NCBI GenBank assembly: GCA_020845695.1
Contig: JADLFG010000019.1
Span: 1-64,000 of the forward strand
Source of the DNA: Thermoleophilia bacterium
Lineage (GTDB): Bacteria; Actinomycetota; Thermoleophilia; Gaiellales; Gaiellaceae
Length of the DNA: 64,000 bases
Direction of reading: 5' to 3'
Made by a program: the position numbers and the translations under genes. The notes beneath the pieces are model-generated. The model ran no database searches, was not told where the DNA came from, and saw only the letters and a list, made by a program, of their open reading frames with translations. Every line of letters begins with the position of its first letter. Within the stretch, counting starts at the first letter, position 1. Shown in pieces: positions 36,134 through 45,359 of this stretch.

Positions 36134-36185
36134 AGGATAGCCGGCCGGCCGCGCGCCGCCCGCGCGCCGCCCGTGGGCCTACCAT
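36134..36185. promoter_or_regulatory. Divergent leaderless promoters, 186-aa and coiled-coil genes
   Basis: Minus-strand TATCCT (36139-36134) ends seven bases before ATG 36126. Plus-strand TACCAT (36180-36185) ends six bases before ATG 36192. Two direct copies of the GCGCGCCGCCC type lie between them. Confidence 0.5.
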
Positions 36186-36191
36186 GCCGCC

Positions 36192-37544
36192 ATGGTCGTG
36201 GCCGTCGAGATCGTGCTCGCCGCCGGCATCGCCGCCGTCGCGCTCGCTTTCGCGGGGGTCGCGACCGGCCGGGCGCCGGAGCGGGCGCTGCGATGGCTCG
36301 CGGCCCTGCTCACCGCCGTCGCCGGCGCCGCCGCCGTCGTGGTGGCCGTCGCGCTCGGCACCGATCGCTGGGACTGGGAGCCGCTCGCCGTCGCCTGCGG
36401 CGGTCTCGCCGCGGCCGCCGCCGCGGCCGCCGGCGCCTTCGGTCTCGCCCGCGCGCTCGACCGTGTCCGGGCGGTGGAGCAGGCTGGCGAGCGAGCGCTC
36501 GAGCGTCTGCACGGGACGATCGAGGAGCATGCGCTGCGCCGGGCGAAAGAGCTCGAGCACACGCTGGCGCGGGAGCGCGCCGAGACCCTGCATCTGATCG
36601 CCGAGCAGGAGCGGGCGCTGCGGGAGGAGCGGCGGGCCGAGGCACGGGCGCAGGCGGAGCAGGCGCACGCGGGGCTGCTGCAGGAGGTGGCGGAGACCCA
36701 GGAGCGGCTGGAGCGGCGCCTCTCGACCTGGAGCTCCGACCTGGAGCGGGCCCAGCAGCACCTGAAGGCGCGGCTCGAGGAGCTGATCCGCAAGCAGGCC
36801 GAGGCGCTCCAGGGGCACGAGGCGCGGCTCTCCGAGCACGCCACCGAGGTGGCCGGCCTCGAGGCTGTTCAGCGCCAGGCAATCGCGAAGCTGGGCGCCG
36901 AGCTCGAGCACGCGCTCGCCGGGGCGCTCGAGGAGATGCACGTGGAGATCGAGACGCACGCGGCGGAGCGGCGACGAGCTCTGCACGAGGTGAGCGAGCG
37001 CCTGCGCGCCCGCGAGCGCTCGATGCGGGAGCAGATCCAGCGGGAGGAGGTCGAGGTGCGGGCGCAGCTCGCCCAGCAGCTCGAGGAGGTCGAGCGCCGC
37101 CAGCTCGAGTCGCTCGAGCGCTCGGTCGACCGCGCGGTGATCCGGCTCGGCGAGGAGGCCGAGCGCCGGTTCGACGTCCAGCTCCGCGAGTCGCGGGAGC
37201 GCACCGCGGAGCGGCTCGGCCGCGAGCTCGAGCTCCAGATGGAGACCTTCACCCGCGGGGCGGAGCAGGAGGTCGCCGCCCGGATCACCGACGCGACCCA
37301 GGTCGCGGCGGCGAAGCTCCAGCGCCAGCTCGACGACGTCGTGCGCGCGGCCGAGGCTCAGACCGCGATCTCGAACGAGCGGATCCAGGAGCTGGCCGCA
37401 CGGCTCGAGCGCTCGCTCGAGGCCGCGCACGGGCGCCTGGCCGAGTTCGAGGCCAACATCGAGCTCGAGCTGGCCCAGAAGCTGGCCGGGATCGAGCGCG
37501 CGTCGAGAGCCGCCGAGCAGGCCGCCGAGCGCGAGCGGACCTGA
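36192..37544 (+). CDS. Membrane-anchored long coiled-coil protein (450 aa)
   Basis: Family not recognised. Three N-terminal hydrophobic helices (about residues 1-24, 33-55 and 64-86) are followed by about 350 residues of almost uninterrupted charged heptads rich in Glu, Arg, Ala and Leu (RAKELEHTLARERAETLHLIAEQ, RMREQIQ-like SMREQIQREEVEVRAQLAQQLEE). This predicts a long rod projecting into the cytoplasm. Such architecture is seen in scaffolding, division or polar-organising proteins, but no specific match is claimed. A TACCAT box six bases before the ATG predicts a leaderless mRNA. Confidence 0.85.
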   Translation: MVVAVEIVLAAGIAAVALAFAGVATGRAPERALRWLAALLTAVAGAAAVVVAVALGTDRWDWEPLAVACGGLAAAAAAAAGAFGLARALDRVRAVEQAGERALERLHGTIEEHALRRAKELEHTLARERAETLHLIAEQERALREERRAEARAQAEQAHAGLLQEVAETQERLERRLSTWSSDLERAQQHLKARLEELIRKQAEALQGHEARLSEHATEVAGLEAVQRQAIAKLGAELEHALAGALEEMHVEIETHAAERRRALHEVSERLRARERSMREQIQREEVEVRAQLAQQLEEVERRQLESLERSVDRAVIRLGEEAERRFDVQLRESRERTAERLGRELELQMETFTRGAEQEVAARITDATQVAAAKLQRQLDDVVRAAEAQTAISNERIQELAARLERSLEAAHGRLAEFEANIELELAQKLAGIERASRAAEQAAERERT

Positions 37545-37616
37545 GCCTCGCGGGGGGCGATCAGCGAACTTTTCCGCGCAGGGTTCGTCGTAGCGAGCGA
37601 GAACCCCGAGACCGTC

Positions 37617-37817
37617 ATGGAAGAGACGCAGACCCTCGAGCCGGAGCACGACGAGCGCCTGAAGGTGCAGAGCTGGCGCCTGCACGTGCTGATCGGGGCC
37701 GGATACCCGGTCGAGCTGGCCGAGCGGGTGGCCGAGAGCGACGCCGACCTGCACGACGCCGTCGAGCTTGTCGAGCAGGGGTGCACGCCCGAGGTCGCGG
37801 CGCAGATCCTGCTCTGA
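37617..37817 (+). CDS. Small acidic helical protein (66 aa), UBA-like
   Basis: Unrecognised. The sequence LHVLIGAGYPVELAERVAESDADLHDAVELVEQGCTPEVAAQILL resembles a ubiquitin-associated-like three-helix fold (the GYP/AxxL pattern is typical), preceded by an acidic N-terminus. No UBA partner is implied. It is co-directional with the coiled-coil gene 72 bases upstream. In the gap GGGTTC and GAACCC arms form a short hairpin. Confidence 0.65.
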   Translation: MEETQTLEPEHDERLKVQSWRLHVLIGAGYPVELAERVAESDADLHDAVELVEQGCTPEVAAQILL

Positions 37818-38019
37818 CCGCGGGGACTCGCCGGCGCGGCCGCCCCCCGCCCGGCCGAGCGCTCCTCGCGACGCTCGAGCCTCGCTCTCGCACGCGCCGC
37901 GGGCGGCGGTCGTCGTCCTGTCGGCCGGGGCCCGGCCGGTCGGCCGGCCGGGGCTGCGGCTGCTCGCGACGCTCGGCGCGGAGCCGGCCCGCCGGGGGCG
38001 GGCACGCTAGGCTCCGCCG

Positions 38020-39237
38020 GTGAAGATCGAGCCGCTCCTGTACGGCGATCGCAAGGTTTACCGGGTCTCCGGCTTCAACCGCGGCGTCGACTACTGGCTC
38101 CGCAAGCTGGGCGCGCGCTGGGTCGAGGGCGAGGTGACGGAGCTGCGCCGGCAGGACACGTGGCGGTCGACCTACTTCACGCTCAAGGACCCCGAGGACG
38201 GCTCGTCGCTGCCGGCGCACATGCCGAGAGACGCGTTCGACGCGCTCGGGCTGGAGCTCGCGGACGGCGCCCTCGTGCACGTGCACGGCCAGGTTGAGCT
38301 GTGGGCGAAGCGGGGCGAGCTGCGGTTTCGCGCCGACGCGATCGAGCCGGTCGGCCTGGGCGAGGTGCTGCTACGGCTCGAGCGGCTGAAGCGACAGCTC
38401 GCCGCCGAGGGGCTGTTCGACGTGGAGCGCAAGCGCCCGCTTCCCTACCTGCCGACGCTGATCGGGCTCGTCACCGGCAGCGACGCCGCGGCGAGACGGG
38501 ACGTGCTCGCGACGATCCGCGGTCGCTTCCCGCCGGCCAGGATCCTGGTGGCCGAGACGATCGTAACCGGGCCGCGAGCGCCGCTCGCGATCACGAGCGC
38601 CCTGAACGCGGTCTGCGAGGCCGGCGCGGACGTGATCGTGCTCGCCCGCGGCGGCGGCAGCTTCGACGACCTGCTCGCGTTCAGCGACGAGCGGCTGGTC
38701 CGCGCCGTAGCCGCCTGCCCCGTGCCGGTCGTGTCGGCCGTTGGGCACGAGCGGGACGTGCCGCTCTGCGATCTCGCGGCCGACGCGCGGGCGTCGACGC
38801 CGACCGCGGCCGCGCGGCTGGTCGTGCCCGACTGGGCGGAGCTGCTCGAGCAGCTGGCGGTGCTGCGCGGAGCCGTCGGGACCGCCGCGAGGCGGCGGGT
38901 CGAGCGCGCCGCGAGCGAGCTCGCGCGCGACCGGCTTCGGCTCGTGCGGGCCCCCGCGCTCCTGCTCGAGCGCAAGCGCTCGGCGCTCGCCGCCGACCGC
39001 GCCCGGCTCGAGCGCGCGCCGGCCCTGCTCGTGGAGCGGGCGCGGGGCCGCCTCGACGTCGCCGCCGGCCGCCTGCGCGCGCTCTCGCCGCAGGCGACGC
39101 TGGCGCGCGGCTACGCGGTCGTCCGCCGGCGCGGCGCCGTTGTCAGGGCCGCGGCTGAGCTATCTGCCGGCGAGCGCGTCGACGTGCAGGTCGCGTCCGG
39201 CGGCTTCGGCGCCGTCGTCGAGTCGGTGCGGCCGTGA
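38020..39237 (+). CDS. xseA: Exodeoxyribonuclease VII large subunit
   Basis: Catalytic subunit of the single-strand-specific exonuclease used in mismatch repair and DNA degradation. The 405 residues show an N-terminal OB-fold (RWVEGEVTELRRQDTWRSTYFTLKD), the nuclease domain with PTLIGLVTGSDAAARRDVL, VIVLARGGGSFDDLLAFSDE and VVSAVGHERDVPLCDLAADARASTPTAAA, and a long C-terminal coiled coil. GTG 38020 lies six bases after a TAGGCT box. The stop overlaps xseB by four bases. The 200 bases upstream hold no other signal. Confidence 0.97.
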   Translation: MKIEPLLYGDRKVYRVSGFNRGVDYWLRKLGARWVEGEVTELRRQDTWRSTYFTLKDPEDGSSLPAHMPRDAFDALGLELADGALVHVHGQVELWAKRGELRFRADAIEPVGLGEVLLRLERLKRQLAAEGLFDVERKRPLPYLPTLIGLVTGSDAAARRDVLATIRGRFPPARILVAETIVTGPRAPLAITSALNAVCEAGADVIVLARGGGSFDDLLAFSDERLVRAVAACPVPVVSAVGHERDVPLCDLAADARASTPTAAARLVVPDWAELLEQLAVLRGAVGTAARRRVERAASELARDRLRLVRAPALLLERKRSALAADRARLERAPALLVERARGRLDVAAGRLRALSPQATLARGYAVVRRRGAVVRAAAELSAGERVDVQVASGGFGAVVESVRP

Positions 39238-39461
39238 CCGAGCCCACGTTCGAGGAGGCGCGCGCGGAGCTCGAACGGATCGTGGCGCGGCTCGAGAGCG
39301 GCGAGGCGGAGCTCGAGGACGCGGTCTCGCTGTGGGAGCGCGGCGAGGAGCTCTACCGGATCTGCGTGGCGAAGCTCGACGCAGCCCAGGGGCGGGTCGA
39401 CGAGCTCGCCCGGCGGGAGGAGCCGGACGCGCCGGACGGGCCGGAGGGTGCCGCTCCCTGA
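39234..39461 (+). CDS. xseB: Exodeoxyribonuclease VII small subunit
   Basis: A 75-residue helical hairpin that coats the XseA coiled coil. The motif TFEEARAELERIVARLESGEAELEDAVSLWERGEELYRICVAKLDAAQGRV is diagnostic. The GTG start overlaps the xseA stop (GTGA), which secures coupled synthesis of the multi-copy small subunit. Confidence 0.97.
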   Translation: MTEPTFEEARAELERIVARLESGEAELEDAVSLWERGEELYRICVAKLDAAQGRVDELARREEPDAPDGPEGAAP

Positions 39462-39590
39462 TGGCCGGGCGCCTCGCCGCCGCGCTGTACGAGCGCGGCT
39501 CGCGCTCGCCGGGGCGCCGTCCTGGGTGCGACTCGCCGTCACCGACGTGGCTGTTCGGACCGGCGGCGGGCCGCTGGTACAGTGAGTCGC

Positions 39591-40127
39591 ATGGCCAAGA
39601 GGACATTTCCCCAGGCTCTGAACGAGCACATCGGGCGTGAGTTCGCCGCCTCCCAGCAGTACGTCGCGATCGCCGTCCACTACGACGCGGAGGCGCTGCC
39701 GCATCTCGCGGCGCACTTCTACCGCCAGGCGGTTGAGGAGCGAAACCACGCGATGATGATGGTGCAGTACCTGCTCGACGCGGGGCTGCCGGTCACGATC
39801 CCGGGCGTGGGCGCGCCGAAGGCGACGTTCGCGGACGCGATCGAGCCGGTCGCGCTCGCGCTCGAGCAGGAGCGCCAGGTGACCGAGCAGATCACGGAGC
39901 TCGCGCGCCTCGCGCGTGCGGAGGACGACCTCGTCGCCGAGCAGTTCCTCCGGTGGTTCCTGAAGGAGCAGCTCGAGGAAGTCTCGAGCATGTCCCAGCT
40001 GCTTGCGACGGTCGAGCGAGCGGCCAAGGTGAGCCTGCTGCTCGCCGAGCAGCAGCTCGTCAGCACCCAGGTCGGCGACGGCGGCGTCGACGCGGACGCG
40101 CCGGCCGCGGCGGGCGGCGCCCTGTAG
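39591..40127 (+). CDS. Ferritin (non-haem, Ftn/BfrB type)
   Basis: Forms a 24-subunit iron-storage cage and oxidises Fe(II). The 178-residue four-helix bundle shows ferroxidase ligands in EFAASQQYVAIAVHYDAEA, QAVEERNHAMMMVQYLLD and EQFLRWFLKEQLEEVSSMSQLL. The C-terminus carries a tail beyond the fifth helix, as in mycobacterial BfrB. ATG 39591 is seven bases after a TACAGT box, which is better supported than the GTG three codons upstream. It converges on the glycerate kinase gene with one intervening base. No IdeR-type operator was identified. Confidence 0.93.
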   Translation: MAKRTFPQALNEHIGREFAASQQYVAIAVHYDAEALPHLAAHFYRQAVEERNHAMMMVQYLLDAGLPVTIPGVGAPKATFADAIEPVALALEQERQVTEQITELARLARAEDDLVAEQFLRWFLKEQLEEVSSMSQLLATVERAAKVSLLLAEQQLVSTQVGDGGVDADAPAAAGGAL

Positions 40128-40128
40128 G

Positions 40129-41130
40129 TCAGCGCCGCAGGGCGGCGAGGAGCCGGCCGAGCGCCTCGCCGAGCGCCTCCAGGTCGGCCCGCGAGCGGCC
40201 GGGACCGCCGCCGAGCGGGAGCACCGCGGTCGCGCCGAGCTCATGGAGCGCGGCCACGCCGCCCCTGACGGCGCCGCCGAAGACGACGCAGGGGACACCG
40301 GCCGCGGCGCACGCCGCGGCGACGGCGCCGGGGAGCTTCCCCGCCGCCGAGGTCTCGTCGACCCGCCCCTCGCCGGTGACGGCGAGCGCCGCGCCGGCGA
40401 TGCGCTGCGGGAAGCCGACGGCGTCGAGCACGAGCCGGGCGCCCGGCACGAGGTCGGCGCCGAGCGCGGCGAGGGCGGCGCCGAGCCCGCCGGCAGCGCC
40501 GGCGCCCGGGCGATCCCGGTGGGGTTGCAGCTCCGGCATCGCCGCGAGCCGCCGCTCGAGCTCCTCGACCTGCCCGGGCGTCGCCCCCTTCTGGGGCCCG
40601 AAGACGCGGGCGGCACCCAGCTCGCCGAGCAGCGGGTTCGTGACGTCGCAGGCGGCGCGGAGCCGGACGCCGGCGAGGCCGCGCCCGGTGAGCGTCCGGC
40701 GCAGACCCGAGCCGCCGTCGACGGTGGCGCTGCCGCCGAGCGTGACGAGGATCTCGCGCGCGCCGCCGGCGGCGGCGGCGAGCAGGAGCTGGCCGAGGCC
40801 GGCGGAGTCGGCGCGGAGCGGGTCGAACTCCGAGGCGTCGAGGCGCGAGAGCCCGATCGCCTCCGCCGACTCGACGACCGCGCGCCCGTCCGCGAGCAGC
40901 GCGAAGCGGGCCTCGACCTCGCGGCCGAGCGGGTCGGCGACGCGGGCGGCGCGCCACTCGCCACCGAGCGCGGCGAGCAGCGCCGCGGCCGTGCCCTCGC
41001 CCCCGTCGGCGAGCGGGAGCTCGTCCGCCTCGAGCCCGGGAATTCGGCGGACGCCCGCGGCGAGCGCCGCCGCGGCGTCAGCCGCGGGTAGCGACCCCTT
41101 CAGCTTGTCCGGGCAGCAGACGACCCTCAT
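40129..41130 (-). CDS. Glycerate kinase (GarK/GlxK family)
   Basis: Phosphorylates D-glycerate (2- or 3-phosphoglycerate product) in glyoxylate or glycerate catabolism. The 333 residues show CPDKLKGSLPAADAAAAL, LPLADGGEGTAAALL, ILVTLGGSATVDGGSGL, GPQKGATPGQV and VTGEGRVDETSAAGKLPG, which together are specific for this family. It lies 18 bases downstream of the flippase-like gene and may belong to the LOG-glycosyltransferase operon. ATG 41130 is the only good start. Confidence 0.95.
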   Translation of the reverse strand: MRVVCCPDKLKGSLPAADAAAALAAGVRRIPGLEADELPLADGGEGTAAALLAALGGEWRAARVADPLGREVEARFALLADGRAVVESAEAIGLSRLDASEFDPLRADSAGLGQLLLAAAAGGAREILVTLGGSATVDGGSGLRRTLTGRGLAGVRLRAACDVTNPLLGELGAARVFGPQKGATPGQVEELERRLAAMPELQPHRDRPGAGAAGGLGAALAALGADLVPGARLVLDAVGFPQRIAGAALAVTGEGRVDETSAAGKLPGAVAAACAAAGVPCVVFGGAVRGGVAALHELGATAVLPLGGGPGRSRADLEALGEALGRLLAALRR

Positions 41131-41148
41131 CGGAGCCGGGCGGGCGCG

Positions 41149-42252
41149 CTAGACGCCGGCCCTGGAGGAGACGCGGGCCTCGGCCCGCGGCGCCGGACGG
41201 CCGGCCGAGCGGGCCTCGGCGTCGAGCTCCTCGAGCCCTTCCTCGACGTCGCCCGGGGTGACGCGCCTGATCTGCTTCAGCATCGCGAACGAGATCCCCT
41301 CGCGGGCGAGGAAGACGAGGCCGAGCCCCACCCCGACAGCCACGTCGATCGCCTGGAGGCCGATCCCGTAGGCGAAGCCATGCTGGTAGGCGACGCCGTA
41401 GGGGACGAGCGCGAGCGCGACGCCCGCCTGGAAGAGACCGACGCTGCCGGGCCAGAGCGGGAACGCGAGCGCGACGCTGGCGACGAGCAGGACGAGCCCG
41501 GCGGCGGCCAGCGACGCCTCGATCTGGAACGCCCTGAACGTGAAGTAGATGGCGACGAGCTGCGCGGTCCAGCCGAGGACCTGCAGGACGGCCGTGGCGG
41601 CGGCGGGGCCGGGCGCGCGCAGGATGCCGAGGCCGGCGACCGCCATGTGCCAGAGCCTGCGAACCCGCCCGAGAGCGCTTCCGCCCTGGTGCTCGCGCAG
41701 GCGGTGGCGCCACGCGAGCGCGGCCGCGCCTACGAAGAGCGCGAGCGAGATGCCGAGCACGATCTCGACGCCCGGGACGGCCCAGGACGGGATGCGGGCG
41801 GTGGCGAGCACGTAGCAGACGAGCGCGACCGTGGCCGGGACGTCGAAGAGGCGATGGGCGAACGAGGCGCCGAACAGCGCCGGCCAGTTCGAGCTTCTGT
41901 GAGGGACGTGCCGGGTGAGCACGGCGGCCCGCCCGACGTCGCCGACCCGGCCGGGGAGGATGGCGTTGCCGAGCAGGCCGACGCAGAACGCCGAGAAGAC
42001 GTGCCGGCGGCTGGGGTGCGGCGGCGGCAGCGCCTGGCCGAGCACCACCCGCCAGGCGTAGGCGCGCGAGGCGACCGAGAGCAGGTTGGCGCCGATCGCC
42101 GCCGCGACCCAGGCCCACGCGACCTCGGTGAAAGCGTTGCCGACGACGTGGAGGTCGGGCGCCCGCCAGACGAGCACGGCCGCGACGGCGGCGAGCAGCG
42201 GCGCGAGCAGCGCGACGCGGCCGCGGCGGGTGTGTAGGAGCCAGGCGCTCAC
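41149..42252 (-). CDS. Lysylphosphatidylglycerol synthase TM-region (UPF0104) family protein
   Basis: Integral membrane protein of 367 residues with about eight helices, similar to the flippase-like half of MprF and to the UPF0104 family. Typical segments are RAYAWRVVLGQALPP, FCVGLLGNAILPGRVGDVGRAAVL and FPLWPGSVGLFQAGVALALVPYGV. No aminoacyl-lipid synthase domain is present. The GTG start overlaps the glycosyltransferase stop by four bases. In Actinobacteria such proteins next to PimA-like enzymes are thought to move glycolipids, which is the likely role here. The C-terminal tail is Arg/Ala-rich and cytoplasmic. Confidence 0.88.
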   Translation of the reverse strand: MSAWLLHTRRGRVALLAPLLAAVAAVLVWRAPDLHVVGNAFTEVAWAWVAAAIGANLLSVASRAYAWRVVLGQALPPPHPSRRHVFSAFCVGLLGNAILPGRVGDVGRAAVLTRHVPHRSSNWPALFGASFAHRLFDVPATVALVCYVLATARIPSWAVPGVEIVLGISLALFVGAAALAWRHRLREHQGGSALGRVRRLWHMAVAGLGILRAPGPAAATAVLQVLGWTAQLVAIYFTFRAFQIEASLAAAGLVLLVASVALAFPLWPGSVGLFQAGVALALVPYGVAYQHGFAYGIGLQAIDVAVGVGLGLVFLAREGISFAMLKQIRRVTPGDVEEGLEELDAEARSAGRPAPRAEARVSSRAGV

Positions 42253-43393
42253 GCGGCGGCCGCCACCTCGGCCGGAGCGGCGCCGGTCAGCGACTCGTAG
42301 ATGTCCGCGAGGCGAGCGGCGACCCGCTCCCAGGCGTAGCGCTCGGCCGCGATCTCCCTGCCGCGGGCGCCGAGCGAGCGGCGGCGCGCCTCGTCCTCGA
42401 GGAGCTCGACGAGCGCCGCTCCGAGCGCGCCGGGGTCTCCCGGTGGGACGAGGATCCCCGTCTCGGGCCCGGCGACCTCGCGGTAGCCGTCGATGTCGGA
42501 GGCGACGACCGGGGTGGCGGACGCGAACGCCTGCGTCAGCACCATGCCGAAGCTCTCCCGCCCGGTGGCCGGGGCGGCGAGCACCCTGGCCGCGGCGACC
42601 TCCTCGCGCAGCGCCTCGGTGGGGATGACGCCGAGCACGTCGATCCCGTCGGACTCGGAGACGCCGAGCCGGCGCATGAGAAAGCGTACCTGGAGCGGGT
42701 CGGCGCCGATCACGCGCAGCCGGGCGCCGGTGCGGGCCCGGACGGCCGGCCAGGCGCGCAGGAGCACGTGCAGGCCCTTGCGGGGCTCGTGCCGGCCGAC
42801 GAAGACGACCCGGTCGAGCCGCCCGCCCGGGTCGGCTCGCGGCGGCAGGAAGACGCCGTTGGGAATGACCTCGAACGGGCCGCCGAGCCACGGCTCGGCG
42901 GCGGCACGGGCGGCCTCCGAGACGGCGATGCGGTAGTCGATGCGGGGGACGAGGACACCCCAGAACAGGTGTCCCCAGAACCACCAGCGACCACCGGCCG
43001 CGTGGGAGGTGGTGACGATCGGGCAGGAGGCGCCGTAGAGGGCGTACTGGGAGAGGATCGGGGCCAGCGGCTCGTGGACGTGCACGACGTCGAACCGCTC
43101 GCGGCGGAAGACCCGCCTCAGGCGCGGGATCGCGCTCGGGGAGAGCACGATGTTCGAGAGGGAGGCGTTCGCGGGGATGATCACGGTGCGCCCGACCGGG
43201 ATCACGTGCGCGGGCGGTGGCGTGTGCCGCCCGGCGCGCGGGTGCAGGAGCCGGGTTTGCAGGCCGGGCGGGTCGTTGCCGATCACGATCCGGGCGTCAT
43301 GGCCGAGCGCCGCGAGCGCGCGCGCCTGGTTCTCGGCGTGCTCGACGACGCCACCCCAGTAGGACCACGAGAACGGGACGACGATGCCGATCT

Positions 43394-43397
<4 letters not shown>
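42249..43397 (-). CDS. GT4-family glycosyltransferase, PimA-like
   Basis: GT-B retaining glycosyltransferase of 382 residues. The N-terminus KIGIVVPFSWSYWGGVVEHAENQARALAALGHDARIV resembles phosphatidyl-myo-inositol mannosyltransferase PimA. The donor-binding half has VIPNGVFLPP, VVFVGRHEPRKGLHVLLRAW and the ExxFGxxxxE motif as GRESFGMVLTQAFASATPVVAS. Acceptor and donor are not fixed by sequence; a mannolipid is plausible. GTG 43397 overlaps the LOG gene stop by four bases, and the 3' end overlaps the flippase-like gene, giving a tightly coupled set. Confidence 0.9.
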
Positions 43398-44074
<677 letters not shown>

Positions 44075-44190
44075 GCGTCTCCCCAATGGTACGCGGACTC
44101 AAGGCCGGGCCGGCCGCTGCCGATAGGGGCCGTGAGGGACTTCCTCTCCTGCGGGCCGGGAGATGACGGCAACCAGATCCTGTCCGCAGC

Positions 44191-44234
44191 GGAGGGGGCG
44201 GCGGCGACTCATATCCTCGCCGCCGCCCCCCTCC
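44191..44234. repeat. Long GC hairpin in the LOG/adenosine deaminase divergent spacer
   Basis: GGAGGGGGCGGCGGCGA (44191-44207) pairs with TCGCCGCCGCCCCCCTCC (44217-44234), with one extra C and a 9-base loop. This 17-bp stem lies between divergent genes and about 20 bases upstream of the TAGACT box of the deaminase gene, so it is not a simple terminator of either. Confidence 0.65.
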
Positions 44235-44255
44235 TCTCCCCCCGAGGCGCGCCGC

Positions 44256-44261
44256 TAGACT
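44256..44261 (+). promoter_or_regulatory. TAGACT -10 box of the adenosine deaminase gene
   Basis: TAGACT ends nine bases before the GTG start at 44271, consistent with a leaderless or near-leaderless transcript. The same hexamer serves the amidotransferase gene at 23258. Confidence 0.5.
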
Positions 44262-44270
44262 CGCCGCTCA

Positions 44271-45299
44271 GTGCCGCACGCAGCCGCCGTCGAGTCGATC
44301 CGGGCCGGGGGCCTGGCGGAGCTGCACACGCATCTGGGCGGCTCGGTGCACCCGTCGGTGATGTGGACGCTCGCGCACGAGCAGGGGATCGCGCTGCCGG
44401 TGAAGGACTACTGGGACTTCGAGCGGCTGACGACGATCTCCGACCCGCGCGGCGTGGCGGGGCTGCCGGAGCTCGACCAGGTGTACCGCTGGACGGAGCT
44501 GATCCAGTCGAGCCCGCTCGCGGTCGAGCGGTCGGTGCACGGGACGATCTCGGGCGCCTACCGGCGCCAGAACATCACGACGCTCGAGGTGCGCTTCAAC
44601 CCGATGAAGCGAAACCGGGGCGGCGAGCGCGACCTCGACCACATCATCCTCGCCGCCATCCGCGGGCTCGACCGGGCGGAGCTCGAGTACCCGCGGGTGC
44701 GGGCGGGCCTGATCCTGATGATGGACCGGACGTTCACGCCGGCGCAGAACGCGATCGTGGTCGAGAAGGCGATCCGCTGGGCGCCGCGGGGGATCGTCGG
44801 CGTCGACATCGCCGGCCCGCGGCCGGGGCCGGGCCGCTACCCGTACCGGGAGCTCGCCCCGCTCGTCGCGGAGGCGCGCCGGGCGGGGCTCGGGGTGACG
44901 ATCCACGTGGGCGAGGAGGGCGGCGCGGACGGGCTCGCCGAGATCGGGGAGGTGGTGGAGGAGCTGCGGCCGCAGCGGATCGGGCACGGGGTCCTCGCGG
45001 CCCGGGACCCTGCGACGCTATCCCTCCTGCGCGACGCGGGCACGGTGCTCGAGCTCTGCCCGACCTCGAACCTGCTGACGCGGGCGCTGCCGGACGAGGA
45101 GGCGCTGCGGGACACGGTCCGGGCGTTCGCGGCGGCCGGGGTCCGGTTCACGATCGCGACCGACGGCCCGGAGATGATGCACACGCACCTCTCCGACGAG
45201 CTCGGGCTCCTGCATCGCATCGGGGCGCTCGACCGGGACGGCCTCGCCGGGGCGAACCGCACCGGCCACGAGGCCTCGTTCCTCGATCGAAGGGTGTAG
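44271..45299 (+). CDS. add: Adenosine deaminase family protein
   Basis: Zinc-dependent deaminase of adenosine-like nucleosides, 342 residues in a TIM barrel. Metal and catalytic motifs: HxH in LAELHTHLGGSV, the HAGE-like VTIHVGEEGGA with His and catalytic Glu, RIGHGVLA, and the zinc Asp in TIATDGPEMM. Canonical adenosine deaminase has two successive Asp residues in the last motif (TDDP); here the second is Gly. Substrate specificity may therefore differ (for example aminodeoxyfutalosine or another adenine nucleoside). GTG 44271 follows a TAGACT box. Confidence 0.88.
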   Translation: MPHAAAVESIRAGGLAELHTHLGGSVHPSVMWTLAHEQGIALPVKDYWDFERLTTISDPRGVAGLPELDQVYRWTELIQSSPLAVERSVHGTISGAYRRQNITTLEVRFNPMKRNRGGERDLDHIILAAIRGLDRAELEYPRVRAGLILMMDRTFTPAQNAIVVEKAIRWAPRGIVGVDIAGPRPGPGRYPYRELAPLVAEARRAGLGVTIHVGEEGGADGLAEIGEVVEELRPQRIGHGVLAARDPATLSLLRDAGTVLELCPTSNLLTRALPDEEALRDTVRAFAAAGVRFTIATDGPEMMHTHLSDELGLLHRIGALDRDGLAGANRTGHEASFLDRRV

Positions 45300-45306
45300 A
45301 CAGCGA

Positions 45307-45326
45307 AATCGGCCGGGTGGCCGATT
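45307..45326. repeat. Inverted repeat between add and the small LuxR gene
   Basis: AATCGGCC and GGCCGATT are exact inverted copies around GGGT, seven bases past the add stop and 33 bases before the LuxR-type ATG. With no T-run it could be a terminator for add or an operator for the regulator gene. Confidence 0.45.
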
Positions 45327-45359
45327 GGCGGCGGGGGCGGCCGGTGGGAGGATCGCCGC

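Noticed and set aside
38020..39237. xseA as a pseudogene because of its short (405 aa) length
   Set aside because: All nuclease motifs and the C-terminal coiled coil are intact, and xseB follows by overlap. Shorter XseA forms are normal in Actinobacteria.
39461..39640. 59-codon plus-strand frame starting on the xseB stop (TGATG)
   Set aside because: The coupling looked attractive, but it runs through the ferritin promoter box and start, has no recognisable sequence and uses unusual codons near its end. It is probably chance.
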